DNA from: Arctopsyche grandis
Lineage: Eukaryota; Arthropoda; Insecta; Trichoptera; Hydropsychidae
Direction of reading: 5' to 3'
DNA length: 64,000 bases
NCBI RefSeq assembly: GCF_051622035.1
Contig: NC_135362.1
Span: forward strand, 6,761,501-6,825,500
The notes below the pieces were generated by a model. The model was not told where the DNA came from, did not search any database, and worked only from the letters and a program-made list of their open reading frames with translations. This document shows positions 27,401 to 36,480 of this stretch, one piece after another. How positions within the stretch are numbered: position 1 is the first letter of the stretch; every line of letters starts with the position of its first letter. The position numbers and the translations under genes are program-made.

Positions 27401-30400
27401 GTATACCCCGCGAAAAATAAAGCTTTTTCAGCATGCTTCCAAAAATCAAGTATGAAAGTGGATCCATAATGGTATGGGGATGTTTATCGAGAGCTGGAAT
27501 TAGAAATTTGGTTAAAATCAATGGAATTTCATGAAAAGATAGGTACCCGAAGGTTTAAAAAAATAAAGTTTTGCAGCGCCGCCTGAAGTTATATGGTCCC
27601 AGCTTTATCTTTCAACAAGATAATGACCCGGAACACACGTCAAAGTTTTGTTAGGACTTCTAACGATAAGAAAAATAAAAAAAAATGTTTTGAAAAATAA
27701 GATTTGGCCACCTCAATCGGCCGATCTAAATCCGTTAGTTTTTGTAGGACCAGTTGAACAGAAAAATCGCGATACATCGATCAAAACCAATAAATGAATA
27801 TTTAAATCATCTAAAATAATCCTGGAAGTCTATACCTACCATCAGAATTCAAAATTTTATTAATAGAATGCCAAAATTATATACAGCAGCTATTTCAAGT
27901 GAATGTGCTTTTTTCGATGAAAGTTTCGTTTGATGTTTTTGTTTTTTTACTACTTTGTTTCAAGTAGTTTTTAAAATCTGTTTAGTAATTTTAATAGATA
28001 TATAATTTCTGAATAAAACTGCGTTTATTTTTTTTAAATTGACGCAAAATTGGATAAGTAATGCTCAAAAAACGTTTTGGTCTTAAACATATGGACGGTA
28101 GTGTGTGTACATATGTATATCCATATTTACGATACTGACAGTACAAGTGACAGTGCAACTAATACTAAAAACGTTATGACTTGCCACTTCAAGTTTCTAC
28201 CCCTAGGAGGCAGCATTTCAAAATTGTTTTGAGGGTGTAAGTAAAGGTCGGCACTTATATATGTACATACACCGCAAATTACGAATAAAACGCATTTGGG
28301 CCTATGTGGCACTTACGACGTTATGGTTTGCCACCCCTCATATATTCTAGGACTGTGGAGTCGTTAAAAAAAACAAGACTCATGACAAGACTCCACAACC
28401 CTGATAAATTCATAAAATGTATTATAATAGATGAGATATGTGAAAAAATGTCTCCCGATTTATTTAATAGGAGTTATCGATTATTCCTATTGATACTGGC
28501 AAGACTTAGATATGACTAACGATCCAACTGGCAATACAATTTATCGATTTTATCACACCTTATTGGGATGGTTCCATGTAAAATGGACAATGTAACATAC
28601 AAACACTATTGGAAAAATTGCCTTTCTAGACACTAAAGCTGAACTACCCAAGTGCATGGACCGTTTTAAGAAAAAGCATATTATTTAGAGGTAATTACAT
28701 ATGTACATAACGACGACAGTAGAAAAATGTTATTAAGGACAATTAATAATTAATTCAAAACCTAGCCTAAGATATGTAGAAGTACAAAAAAAAATGTAAA
28801 AGTTCCATGACCCACTCAAGGTTATCACACCTAAGATTATTAAATTTTAATACTTCAATCTAAAAATATTTTCAAAACTAGTTTGCAGTATTTGTTAAGC
28901 ACAATCCTTTTCCGCAGATCGCCTTATAACACTGAGCAACAAAAATCACATTTTTTACTTACCGAAGCGGAAACTAATCAATCTTTACTAAGTTTGACCC
29001 ACTGAATTCGAATAGGACAATAATTTTTGTTGGCTTGTTTAAAACGTGTATAATTTTTAGATTTTTGGCTTTTGCAGTCTTTAATTAAAATTTTAGTATT
29101 GCTGTGCCATAAGTGAGTATTGGAATCATCAATGAATCAGATGTTTTTTTTCTATTGATTGTGATTTTTAATTGCTTTAAAATACGTATAACTAATTATC
29201 TAGCGAATTTGAAGTCAAAAATTTTCAAAAAAGTCAAAACATTTTTTTTTTCTGTAATATTATGAGCTAATTTCGCTAATTATTTTTCACTTAACTTACA
29301 CTTTTGGCACAGCAATACTAGTTTTTGAATTAAAGACTGTAAAATCCAAAAAAAATTTAATCGCCCATATCAAAAATAATTTTCATATTCGAATTCAGTG
29401 CGTCAAACTTAGAAAAGATTGATAATTTTCCGCTCCATTAATTTTTTTTGTTGATCAGTGTAATTAATACTAAATTATAAAAAATTTACTATAAAAAGGC
29501 AACCAAAAATTATCTATATAGTGCACTCAATATTCAACAGGAAAAAATATCATCAAAATTATATTAATAAACTGAAGAATTTAAATTAGATTCCAACAAG
29601 CTTCGACGATAAATTACAATCCTAAAATTTAAAAAATACATATAAAACACCAATTACCGCTGACAGCGAGGAAATCATCAATGGTAGTAATATCATCAAC
29701 AGCCTCAGTAAGAAGACGTACTCCGAGCTCCCAAGCCCTAGCAAACACTTCAGCATTTTCTTGAGCAACGCGAGAGCGAGCTCGAGCGGCCAAAACGCGA
29801 GCTGCATTGATCACCTACAAGAAACAAGAAATCATCAAATCTCATTTGAAACCGCATCAAATAATAACAATCACACACGAGCACACACCTGTGGGCACAG
29901 ATTTTCAATCTGGCTGGCTGCGTGACGAACCATCTTCACACCGTCTTCATTATTCGACATTGAACAGACAAGATTAGCCACCTAAAAACGAAACACACAC
30001 ACACATTACAAAAGACATTGATTAGGAATTCTTTTCACAAGAAAAATAAACGATGATAACCTCAACAAGTTTGTTGGCATGCTCGGTGAAAACTACAGCA
30101 TATTCTTCGACTTCTTTCTCTTGGCCGTTACGTGCGGCTTCCATCAAAACGAGCAGCGGAACGTTGGTCTCCAGAAAACTACAAAAGTAAATACATTATT
30201 AAAATACATAAACACCATCGATAAAACACCGTTGTTAGTATTTGTAATATGTATACCTATCAGAGACATGATCGACAACAGCTTTACGCAACTGACGGCG
30301 AAGATCGCGAGTTTTGCGACACATTTGATCGATAGCACGTTCAAGTCCATCAGACTGCTCCTTATTTCCAGCCTAAAATACACACAAATCGATTTAAATT

Positions 30401-33400
30401 AAATAAATAATAATGAAATCTCCAAAAGAATCCATCTATTATAGTTAAAATACATACATATTTTAAAATTCAATACATGGGAAATGGAACGAACAAAATA
30501 AATATACGAATACGTTCTCGGATTCAACGTAAAAAATAATACAAAGACATGTATGTATGTTTCAGTGGAAATTACAACTGTAAAACATGCTGGGAAGAAA
30601 GTTTCAGTGCGACGAGTGTGCTATAATTATGATTACAGAATCACGTGTGCTATAAAAGGTGTGTAATGCGGCAATATAAAGGGTGACACCGTCCAACTAA
30701 TTTACCGTCACTCCTGATCGCAGTGCCTGCAGCTGATGTACGAGCCATGTTAAGCAAAACAAGTCAAACGATAATTACGATTAAAATAAAATGAAACAAA
30801 TCACCACAATATTGTACAAGAACAATAGCAAAGTATCATATGTAGAACTCTACGAGCGAACGCGATATGCGTTTAAAACCAGTCCAATAAAAAAATGAAG
30901 ACTATCAAATCGTTAACTGCTCATTTTTCTCAATATAGGTAGGAATATCAGTACAAAAATAAAATATTACATTGGTCATGTATTCTTGGAGGAGATCCTG
31001 AAGAGCTTGACGAACAGCGTTGCACTCGGCGACAATCCTTTCTCGACGCTCATCTCTGTCGAAAGCAATACAAACGTTAATTCAAATCTGACCTACATCA
31101 TATACAATACAAATTTACTAATTTTAACACTTGAAATCTTAAAAAAGTTAAATTACCGTGTGCAAGAAGAATCTGCCATGAGAGCTGCTCCTGATATTAT
31201 GGATTCCAATCGTTCTTCAAGCGAAGGTCTAGTTCTAACCTCGCTGTAAGCCAACGGCTCCATAACCATTCTTTCCTAAAAAAAAAAAAAACAATATAAA
31301 TATGTAATTCAATTTAAAACTTCTCAATCATTATATTATTTATATGTATGTATTACATCGAAATCATCAAGAGCATGTGCCAACTCTCCGGGTCCGTGAC
31401 GAGGAGTAGACGCAGTTGGTGTACGACCCTGAGCTACGCTAGCAATGGCTCCGACAGCAGCGCACACAGCTCGTAGAACATAGTCTCTGTTGGCTTTAGC
31501 GGCAGCCAATTCCGGATGACGAACGTACACCTGAAACAAATACCGATAGTAATATTCGTACTAATTTCAATTGTTATATGTACATAGTATAATTATAGGA
31601 TAAAAAATTACTTTAGAAGCAGTAAGCAACATGGTTGAGTGTTTTTTAAGAACGGCCCTGGCTGAAGCGAGATCGTCTCTCATTTGAGAATCCTTCAATT
31701 CCAATTGACGCTTTGCGGCTTGATTCATCAACTCGTCTGAAACAATTCCGTCATTAGTAGGGTTTCCAATTAGAGTAATCGAGTAATGGACTACTCGATA
31801 CTCGAGTATTCGTCCTTTTTTAAGCTTTCAATAATCGAATTACTCGATTAATACTCGCAAATCAAAAATTTTTAAATATGCTTTCGGCGTTAATGCACAA
31901 GATAAAGCTTAACCCTTTGAATGCTGACCAACGCCGATCGGCGTTTTGCCAATAAGTCCATGGGCCTAAAAAACGCCGATAGTCGTAGTATTTTGAGCAT
32001 GTACAAAGTAAACAAGAATACTACCCGCCAAGCCTTTCCAGGTAGCATTAAAAAAAAACGGCATTGAACATGGATCGTGTAATCCATGTCATTCATTTGT
32101 CAAGGTTTATAAAGACTGGTTTACACCGGAATTACAGAATTTATAACCATAGCAGAATTTCCTGATGGAAATCCCTACCTGCCGAGTATTTTCGATTGTG
32201 GCTTGGAATTTAGATTGTGAGCATTACATTTTAACAACAATGAAGAACATGGAACTAGTTTCGGAATAATAAATTCATTAAAAGACTTCTTTTGATTTAT
32301 TTTAAATTGTGACGATATATATCAGCGAGTATAAACAACCCTTTACAAAACTCGAAATCCTCGGCGGTAGTTATCTGGGGTTTGTTTGGATTAGCTACAA
32401 TTTTTATACCTGCTTTCTATTGAATTTCTAAATAATTCTAGTTGGAAATGTTGGCGAAATTTCCATCGCGGCAGGCTCCCAAAGGGTTAAAGCGGTACAA
32501 TCAGATAATGATTTTTTTTTGCACAGTTTCAGTCGTCGGCTATGCTAATGGGGTTTGATGGAAAGATTTCTTTGGTGTATTTGTGTCCTCCCAACTTATT
32601 TTATCAACGGCGACAAACAATATGAATTATCAAAAAATATATTTTAGATTTGCCAACTAATGGATGCAGTTGTTGCGTAAACTGTTGTAGAACTAAGAAA
32701 TTGTTCGCACCAATCTGTCAGCGGAAATTATGAACCAAAACATCTGTATATTTTTAAAGGCGTTCAAAGAAAAATCAGTTATTTGCAAATCAAAAAGAAG
32801 AGGGTGTGTGAAATTTTCTGTGTTTTGCGTGTGGTGGCCTGGACTTGATGATTAATATTAGGTGAGACAATTCAAAACTAATTTGAAATGATTAATTAAA
32901 TGATAACTAACGTATTGTGTATATTTTAGTTATTTACGTGAAAAATTTCTAAAAATCGATGTAATTGACCTGTTAGGGTTTCAATTTTTAATTCCCCTGT
33001 GCAAGCTATAGCCAGTAATAAGTGATTTGCTGAATACATTTACTTACATACAAAATAATAGAAAACAAATTAATGTATAATATTTTAGCCATGTCAAAGC
33101 AATCAGAAGTTTGGGCTTATTTAAGAAAGGAGCACATGTCACCCCTCGCCGTATGTAATAAATGTGGTAAAAGCATTGGATGCAAAAGATCGACAGCTAC
33201 TGGGCTAATAAATCATTTGAAATGTCATGATTAATAGCTATTTTTAAACATTTGGTAAATTCTCGAGTACACGAGTATTTTAAGATTTTACTATTCAATA
33301 CTCAAGTAGCTGATGATATTGAGTAATTGGAGACTCTATTCATTAGTACGATGTAAGAAATGATAGTATGATAGTATCACTCATGCACTTACTTGCATTC

Positions 33401-34156
33401 CTGCCGAATTGTTTGATATTTTCAATGAGTTCACCCTGTGATGAAGCGTTTTTCAAATTGTCGAGATCATTTTCGACCTAAAAATTTTAAATATTGTTAG
33501 TACAAAATTAATTCCATACTAAGATTAGCACTTTAAAACAATTCTCACCACACGCAAGCTCTTCAGCAGAAGATGAACGTCAACCATATCGGCGAGTACG
33601 AGTAAATGAGTTACAGCGGAGAGCAAATTCCTTGCTGCTCGTACCATAGCTCCTCTTTTGGAGGACGCACAAGGTTCTTCAGAGAACTCTCTAGCGGCTA
33701 AAGACATGGCTGTGCCTATAAAAACAGTCCAGAATTAGGTCACAATATATATTTGATGTAAAGCTTATTTACTAATATATTTACCAGTCTTTCTAACGTC
33801 TTCGACAGCGGCAAGCATCTCTTGCGTAATATCTGGATTTTCATAAGCGATGATTTCTCCTTTTTCAATGAAATTTTCAGTCGCTTTCTCGACAGTCCCA
33901 ACGAGAGCACTCGCTCTTTTAGATTTTCCTAAAACGATATGTTACATTGTATATTAAACTCAAATATCATATAGATATGATTTATAATACACTGAAGGAA
34001 TAAAAGCACACCTTTCTTTTTCTTGCTGGGGCCCTTGGTGTTGACGAGAGTCGTAACTTGTAGAACCAAAGGTTCCAAAGTTTTTTCGACTGACATTGTT
34101 TTGATCTCCAAATTTTTCGGATCCCATTTCAAAGATAAGGTCCCGAAATCGGACAT
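1..34156 (-). CDS. alpha-Cat: alpha-catenin, N-terminal ~650 residues (3' end outside window)
   Basis: Cytoplasmic adherens-junction protein that links beta-catenin/cadherin to actin. Coding exons, in order of translation: 34156-34012, 33928-33785, 33715-33549, 33477-33393, 31736-31612, 31530-31357, 31275-31157, 31055-30971, 30372-30257, 30178-30061, 29981-29889, 29814-29658, 26389-26284, 26203-26109, 633-482, then either 381-314 or 63-1. The first 15 exons total 1881 nt and join without a frame break into 627 codons. The N-terminus ([19 protein letters not shown]), [73 protein letters not shown] and [13 protein letters not shown] are recognisable alpha-catenin sequence. This covers the beta-catenin-binding N domain and the M domain; the actin-binding domain is off the left edge (fly protein about 917 aa). 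The start is the ATG at 34156, in the same exon as 30 nt of 5' UTR that begins after an acceptor at 34187-34188. Family identity is secure; exon edges are by eye. Confidence 0.96.
314..381 (-). CDS. alpha-Cat: alpha-catenin alternative linker exon, version A
   Basis: This 68-nt exon follows an acceptor AG at 382-383 and ends at donor GTGTAAG (313 downward). It joins in phase after exon 482-633, which ends in ...AVLMNR with a complete codon. It encodes [16 protein letters not shown] followed by TLETRS, homologous to vertebrate TPEELDD...FDVRSR and to the neighbouring exon at 1-63. It has few Ser/Thr in its acidic stretch, unlike version B. Confidence 0.8.
1062..1531 (+). mobile_element. Helitron-like non-autonomous repeat
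   Basis: Shares GTACTATAATAGTCGTTTCG, GTAGGTAGGTAG, AATAACTTAATATGCCAA and the end GGTACAACACTAGTT with 52905-53304; partial copies lie at 36800-36930, 39254-39460 and 43898-44080. The CTAGT end suggests a Helitron 3' terminus (inference). Confidence 0.55.
3413..3452. repeat. (CA)n microsatellite
   Basis: About 20 uninterrupted CA units; a second, shorter array is at 3041-3060. Confidence 0.95.
4064..4612. mobile_element. piggyBac-like MITE, degraded copy
   Basis: Near full-length relative of 31913-32486 (GCCCGCCAACATTTCC ... GCCGATCGGCGTTGG ... CATTCAAAGGG). The left end is lost and flanking TTAA sites are not intact. CACAATCTAAATGCCAAGC is duplicated in tandem (about 4288-4326). Confidence 0.75.
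5978..6355. mobile_element. MITE with telomere-like TTAGG interior, copy 1
   Basis: Inverted segments CTAAAATAGCTCGCACGACA (about 6054) and its complement (about 6288-6309) bracket a core containing GTTAGGTTAGGTTAGG. Outer parts (TTGGCACGGCTGTAA; ATAAATGGTACCC) are shared in reverse order with 19857-20250. Confidence 0.7.
6805..7087. mobile_element. piggyBac-like MITE, left-truncated copy
   Basis: Matches the right half of the family from GTAATGCTCACAATCTAAATG to GTCAGCATTCAAAGGG; the TTAA is mutated to TTGA. Confidence 0.72.
7851..8608 (+). mobile_element. tRNA-derived SINE carrying a second TTAA-type MITE
   Basis: Starts AGCCAGCAATATGGC, is interrupted at 7866-8195, then continues TGGTAGCGTG, GGGTTCGATCA, TTTGCCAATTTTATCTGAT and a 3' hairpin CCAGGAAGGC/GCCTTCCTGG before an AATAAA-type tail. 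It lies inside a piggyBac-like MITE. Confidence 0.82.
7870..8191. mobile_element. 322-bp TTAA-flanked MITE inside a SINE
   Basis: TTAA at 7866-7869 and 8192-8195, with imperfect inverted ends (CCTTTCCACCGCGTACG; GACGCGGGCAAAGGG) and sub-terminal inverted TAGCGAACATGCCC. The insertion falls at the TTAA of the SINE A-box region GGCTTAATGGTAGCG. Confidence 0.82.
10047..10225. mobile_element. Small MITE with perfect 18-bp inverted ends
   Basis: ACCCTCTTATAACCCGCT at 10047-10064 and its exact complement at 10208-10225. Confidence 0.7.
10588..11382 (+). mobile_element. 5'-truncated LINE (Jockey/CR1-like), C-terminal reverse transcriptase end
   Basis: Flanked by a 10-bp target duplication ATAATGCGAT (10578-10587 and 11383-11392). 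The open frame 10589-11059 reads [20 protein letters not shown]..., typical of the C-terminal end of LINE reverse transcriptases. The 3' end has a hairpin (GACCATTGTGGC ... GCCACAATGGTC, about 11317-11361) followed by TAAATAAAATAAA. Confidence 0.88.
13215..13460 (+). mobile_element. SINE fragment
   Basis: ATGGGTTCAATCCTTGTTCC, GACTGGAAAC-type junction and TTTGCCAATTTATCTGAT shared with the other SINEs; the 3' tail is lost. Confidence 0.65.
13550..13853. mobile_element. MITE with ~45-bp inverted ends and CCTAA-like core
   Basis: Left end ATATGTTACAGTGAAA and right complement ATATGTCACAGTGAAA, each running on to TCAAGTGAAAATATATTTTC. The core (CTTAAATAAATAGGGCAACC...) resembles the interior of the 5978 and 19857 elements. 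Confidence 0.7.
15846..16452. mobile_element. Fold-back element with ~200-bp arms and a SINE fragment in the loop
   Basis: The left arm (GTGACGAGCCAGAATGTTAA onward, 15846-16039) is repeated inverted at about 16243-16452 with few mismatches. The loop (about 16075-16248) is a minus-strand SINE fragment. Long open frames on both strands here are products of the symmetry, not genes. Confidence 0.82.
17660..18037 (+). mobile_element. SINE copy with 3' hairpin tail
   Basis: GGTCATAGGTTCATTCTCTG (box B region), TTTGCCAATTTATCTGATTT, then CCAGGAAAAGCGC...GGCCTTCCTGG and a TAATAAAAATAAAA tail. Confidence 0.75.
19857..20250. mobile_element. MITE with telomere-like CCTAA interior, copy 2 (inverted)
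   Basis: Runs GGGTACCATTTATCGG ... CTCTAAAATAGCTCGCACGA ... AACCTAACCTAACCTAACCC ... CTGTCGTGCGAGTTATTT ... ACAGCCGTGCCAAAAAT, colinear with copy 1 on the other strand. Confidence 0.7.
20728..20800 (+). promoter_or_regulatory. TATA promoter and 5' UTR exon of cuticle gene 1
   Basis: TATAAAT at 20728-20734 lies about 31 bp before an initiator-like ACAGTT near 20759-20764. The presumed UTR exon ends at 20800 with AGCAAA|GTGAGT. The 83-nt intron that follows ends at 20883, directly before the ATG. Confidence 0.7.
20884..21716 (+). CDS. RR-1 cuticle protein 1 (larval/endocuticle type), 134 aa
   Basis: Secreted structural protein of soft cuticle that binds chitin through the Rebers-Riddiford (RR-1) domain. 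Coding exons are 20884-21084, 21396-21500 and 21618-21716, all phase 0, giving 67+35+32 residues. A signal peptide ([15 protein letters not shown]) is followed by DVSHILKGG. The RR-1 core runs from [19 protein letters not shown] through [20 protein letters not shown] and ends in [15 protein letters not shown]; the C-terminus is PDTRR. The ATG follows directly on an acceptor (TTTTTTCCAG), so a 5' UTR exon at about 20760-20800 is joined to it; insect cuticle genes often have a short first exon. TATA box at 20728, possible poly(A) signal AATAAA at 22124. The gene lies wholly inside an alpha-catenin intron on the other strand and is paralogous to the gene at 25373. Confidence 0.95.
23804..24074. 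mobile_element. hAT-like MITE copy (GGTTCGGTGAT family) with internal insertion
   Basis: Ends GGTAATTGGATTAATAGTCAC and GATCACCGAACC; ACTATTCAC flanks both sides. About 70 bp of extra sequence (GGTGGTGGCCTCATG...) sits in the middle relative to the 204-bp copies. A relative of the insert occurs at about 11925-11990. Confidence 0.7.
25234..25294 (+). promoter_or_regulatory. TATA promoter and 5' UTR exon of cuticle gene 2
   Basis: GCGTATAAAAGG has its TATA at 25234-25240, an initiator-like CACAGT near 25263-25268, and the exon ends CAAG|GTGAGT at 25294. The intron runs to the AG at 25371-25372 immediately before the start codon. Confidence 0.72.
25373..25915 (+). CDS. RR-1 cuticle protein 2 (larval/endocuticle type), 131 aa
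   Basis: Paralogue of the gene at 20884 with the same exon plan: 25373-25564, 25641-25745 (105 nt, same length as in gene 1) and 25817-25915 (99 nt, same length). It begins with a signal peptide ([16 protein letters not shown]), then [15 protein letters not shown]. The RR-1 chitin-binding core includes [19 protein letters not shown] and [20 protein letters not shown]; it ends [12 protein letters not shown]. The start is the ATG just after the acceptor at 25372; a TTG-initiated extension to 25364 would read through the splice site and is rejected. TATAAAA at 25234 and a UTR exon 25264-25294 match gene 1. Likely expressed in epidermis during cuticle deposition (family knowledge). Confidence 0.95.
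26656..28103 (+). mobile_element. Tc1-like DNA transposon, inactive
   Basis: Perfect terminal inverted repeats of at least 26 bp, beginning CACTACCGTCCATATG at 26656 and ending with its complement at 28103. Inside, on the plus strand, are transposase remnants: [14 protein letters not shown] (27604-27645, holding the second catalytic Asp) and PPQSADLNP (about 27709-27735). Frames are broken throughout. It sits in an alpha-catenin intron. Confidence 0.9.
28927..29462. mobile_element. Fold-back MITE with ~170-bp imperfect arms
   Basis: The left arm from CACTGAGCAACAAAAA (28931) through GTATTGCTGTGCC is matched, inverted, by 29308-29462 (ending GTTGATCAGTG). Both arms share CACTGAATTCGAATA. Located in an alpha-catenin intron. 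Confidence 0.75.
31760..33340 (+). mobile_element. hAT-type element with BED zinc-finger frame, no catalytic domain
   Basis: An 8-bp target duplication CATTAGTA flanks it (31752-31759 and 33341-33348). Ends are related inverted sequences (left TTTCCAATTA..., right complement TCTCCAATTA...). The plus-strand frame 33091-33234 encodes a 47-residue BED finger ([28 protein letters not shown]) preceded by an acceptor-like TTTTAG. No hAT catalytic domain is present. A piggyBac-like MITE is nested inside at 31913-32486. Located in an alpha-catenin intron. Confidence 0.85.
31913..32486. mobile_element. piggyBac-like MITE, full-length copy (574 bp)
   Basis: Flanked by TTAA (31909-31912 and 32487-32490); ends CCCTTTGAATGC and CCAAAGGG. 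It contains ACGCCGATCGGCG near one end and internal ATTTAGATTGTGAGCATTACAT. Family members occur at 4064-4612, 6805-7087 and 7588-8866. Confidence 0.85.
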
Positions 34157-34186
34157 CTTCGATACTGTTTATATTTGGCGATGTAT

Positions 34187-36296
34187 CTAAAAAAGTAAAA
34201 ATTATAAATACAAATTATAAATTGAAATTAATAAATACAAAAAATACTAATTGAAAATATTTTAAGTTATAAATAAATTGTTTCATGAAGATAAGATTAC
34301 TACTCGTATATGAAATTGAAAATTAATTTGTATATTCGTATTTATCCAACAGATTTATATATCACTTTTATCATCACATTTATCACTATGATTAAACAAA
34401 ATCAACAATACAATAATAAGAATAAAAATAAATATGAAATAATGTTTCATGTTTAATTTCACTTCCAAGTTCAACATATTTGTCATAACCCAGAAAGGTA
34501 TTAAACATATAAGTATGTCAATAGTGTCACTCTAATTGTTTCCATGGGTTTCCGGAAACCTGCTGTCAAAAATCAAAAGTTTCCGGAAATCCGCTGTTAG
34601 AATTCTAAAAATTCAAATCATTTTTATTAAAAAATAATAAAAATCTTCAAAATTGTTATCGACGGTTATCTAAAAAGATGACAGTCGATTATACATAGCA
34701 GGTAAAGAGAAAAGACCTTATTACAAGCCTCTTCTTACTTTCATTTTCCGTTATACACAAGCAAAATTAACTGTTGGCCGTTCAATGTGTCTGCAGAATA
34801 GATATAGAATAACTTATTATGTTTTTCTGTATCTCTGGTCAGTAGTCTGCACTCGGAATCATCCTTCCTAGTAAAAGTCATAAACTTGATTACGTCGTTC
34901 TGTAAATACCCAAAGAAAGCTGAAGGCTCCAATTTGTAAATATACACAATACTTCATCTATTGACACTTCGTATATACATACGTACATACATACGTAGAT
35001 AAAGTAACAACAACTATCAAGACCAATCCATTACTTGACAATGGATTAAATTTGGTATATAATGTATGTGATTTCGTCCAAACCAAAATTAGACATTTAA
35101 AAATCAAATATAAGAAATTTATATTTAGCCAGCAGTTTGGCTTAATGGTAGCGTATATATTTAGCACCACTGAGGTCAAAGGTTCGAGTCCTCGCCAAAT
35201 CTGATCGTTTCTTTATCAGAGTTTGCCAATTTTATCTGATCATTGCTGAAACGGTTCCTGGAAATTGGTATTAGATCTATTCCTGTTGTCACAAAAATCT
35301 GCCTGTGTTCAATTTGTAATAATTATGCACAGTAGTCTAATCTAGTAATCATAGATGTCTCTATGATTATTATTTCTGATTAATTGTTATATGCTATATA
35401 TTCTGATTGTATATGTATTACTGTATTTCTGATTTCTGATTGTTTAAGTATTCTGTATTTCGTTAACGTACACACGTCGCATTGAAGAAATCTGTAATGA
35501 CGAGTGTATATTGATTTGTAACAATAAAATATAGATGATGGAACAATGATAAAACCAATATAAAAATAAACTGAATTCATGGATTTTATCTCAAAAATAT
35601 TGCCAATTTAATCCTTTCTTTTTAAGATTAGACATCGAAAAATGTGATTTTTTTTTTTAACATATAAAATCTACAATCTTTATATTTGCTTGTAAACAAA
35701 AATGATTATAAAAAAATATATACGAAAGCATATCAAATCAATTTTACACATCAACATATGACCTGTTATATTTCAATGTGACTAAGTCCACATTTCTTCA
35801 TTTCGAGAAATATTTCAGTTTAACAATATGTAAAAATACTGGTAATAATAATACGTTAATTCTGCTTTTCCGAGATTCTGAACATATCGAATTAAAAGTG
35901 ATTAATATTTTTGAATTAAGTCAAACATAAATAGTTTTTGGAACTGAAAATTTAGTTTTCCGCTACTTTGGCAGCACTTGAAAGAATGAATCACAATTTG
36001 AAACGAACGATACAAGATGTAGACCACACCCAGAGATGAACAGCTCTAATGTTTTGATTGTGACACTTGACGGATTTCGAAGCGGAAATTACACACACAC
36101 ACTCGTAAGATAGAACACGGTTAAGACATGTTACGTACGGAATGAAAGAACATGAAGGACGAAGGTAAAGAGATTGTGGAATGGAATGGAGTGGAGTGGA
36201 GAGTCAGGTAAATGCGATGCGATGCGTCACTACATTCGGTCGTAGTCGTAGTCGTGTCGTATGTGACAGATAACAAAGGGGAGGGGTGTGACTCAC
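34187..36296 (-). other. Inferred alpha-catenin intron 1
   Basis: Holds the SINE at 35127-35532. Elsewhere only AT-rich sequence and short ACATACATACGT-type simple repeats are visible. Confidence 0.5.
35127..35532 (+). mobile_element. tRNA-derived SINE
   Basis: Box A-like TGGCTTAATGGTAGCG (from about 35139) and box B-like GGTTCGAGTCC (35181-35191) form a degenerate tRNA head, then TTTGCCAATTTTATCTGATC, a body and an AATAAAATA tail. In alpha-catenin intron 1. Confidence 0.8.
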
Positions 36297-36480
36297 CGTG
36301 AAAGTGGGGGCGTAGCCGTTGGGGCGGGGCTGCGGGGGCTGCGGGGGCTGCGGGGGCTGACGAGCGGGGCGCAGGCTCGAGCGGGGGCTCCGCTATCGAT
36401 TGGTTGGTTGACCGTTCGGATTGTTGTTGAGCGTTCGAAATGCTTCTGGCGAGCAAACTCCGACGACAGCAACCCCAACT
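36297..36480 (-). promoter_or_regulatory. alpha-Cat: Probable promoter and non-coding first exon of alpha-catenin
   Basis: On the minus strand a consensus donor (CACG|GTGAGT) lies at 36297/36296, in a CpG- and G/C-rich block unlike its AT-rich surroundings. An arthropod initiator TCAGT is at about 36482-36478, giving an inferred start near 36480. The next acceptor downstream is the 5' UTR acceptor at 34187-34188, so intron 1 would span 34187-36296. Near the donor the exon contains tandem copies of the 9-mer GCGGGGGCT (plus-strand reading, about 36327-36358). Transcription here is inferred from signals only. Confidence 0.5.

Noticed and set aside
35127-35200. Functional tRNA gene
   Set aside because: Box A/B-like motifs are present but no cloverleaf closes and a SINE body follows; other copies show the same head.
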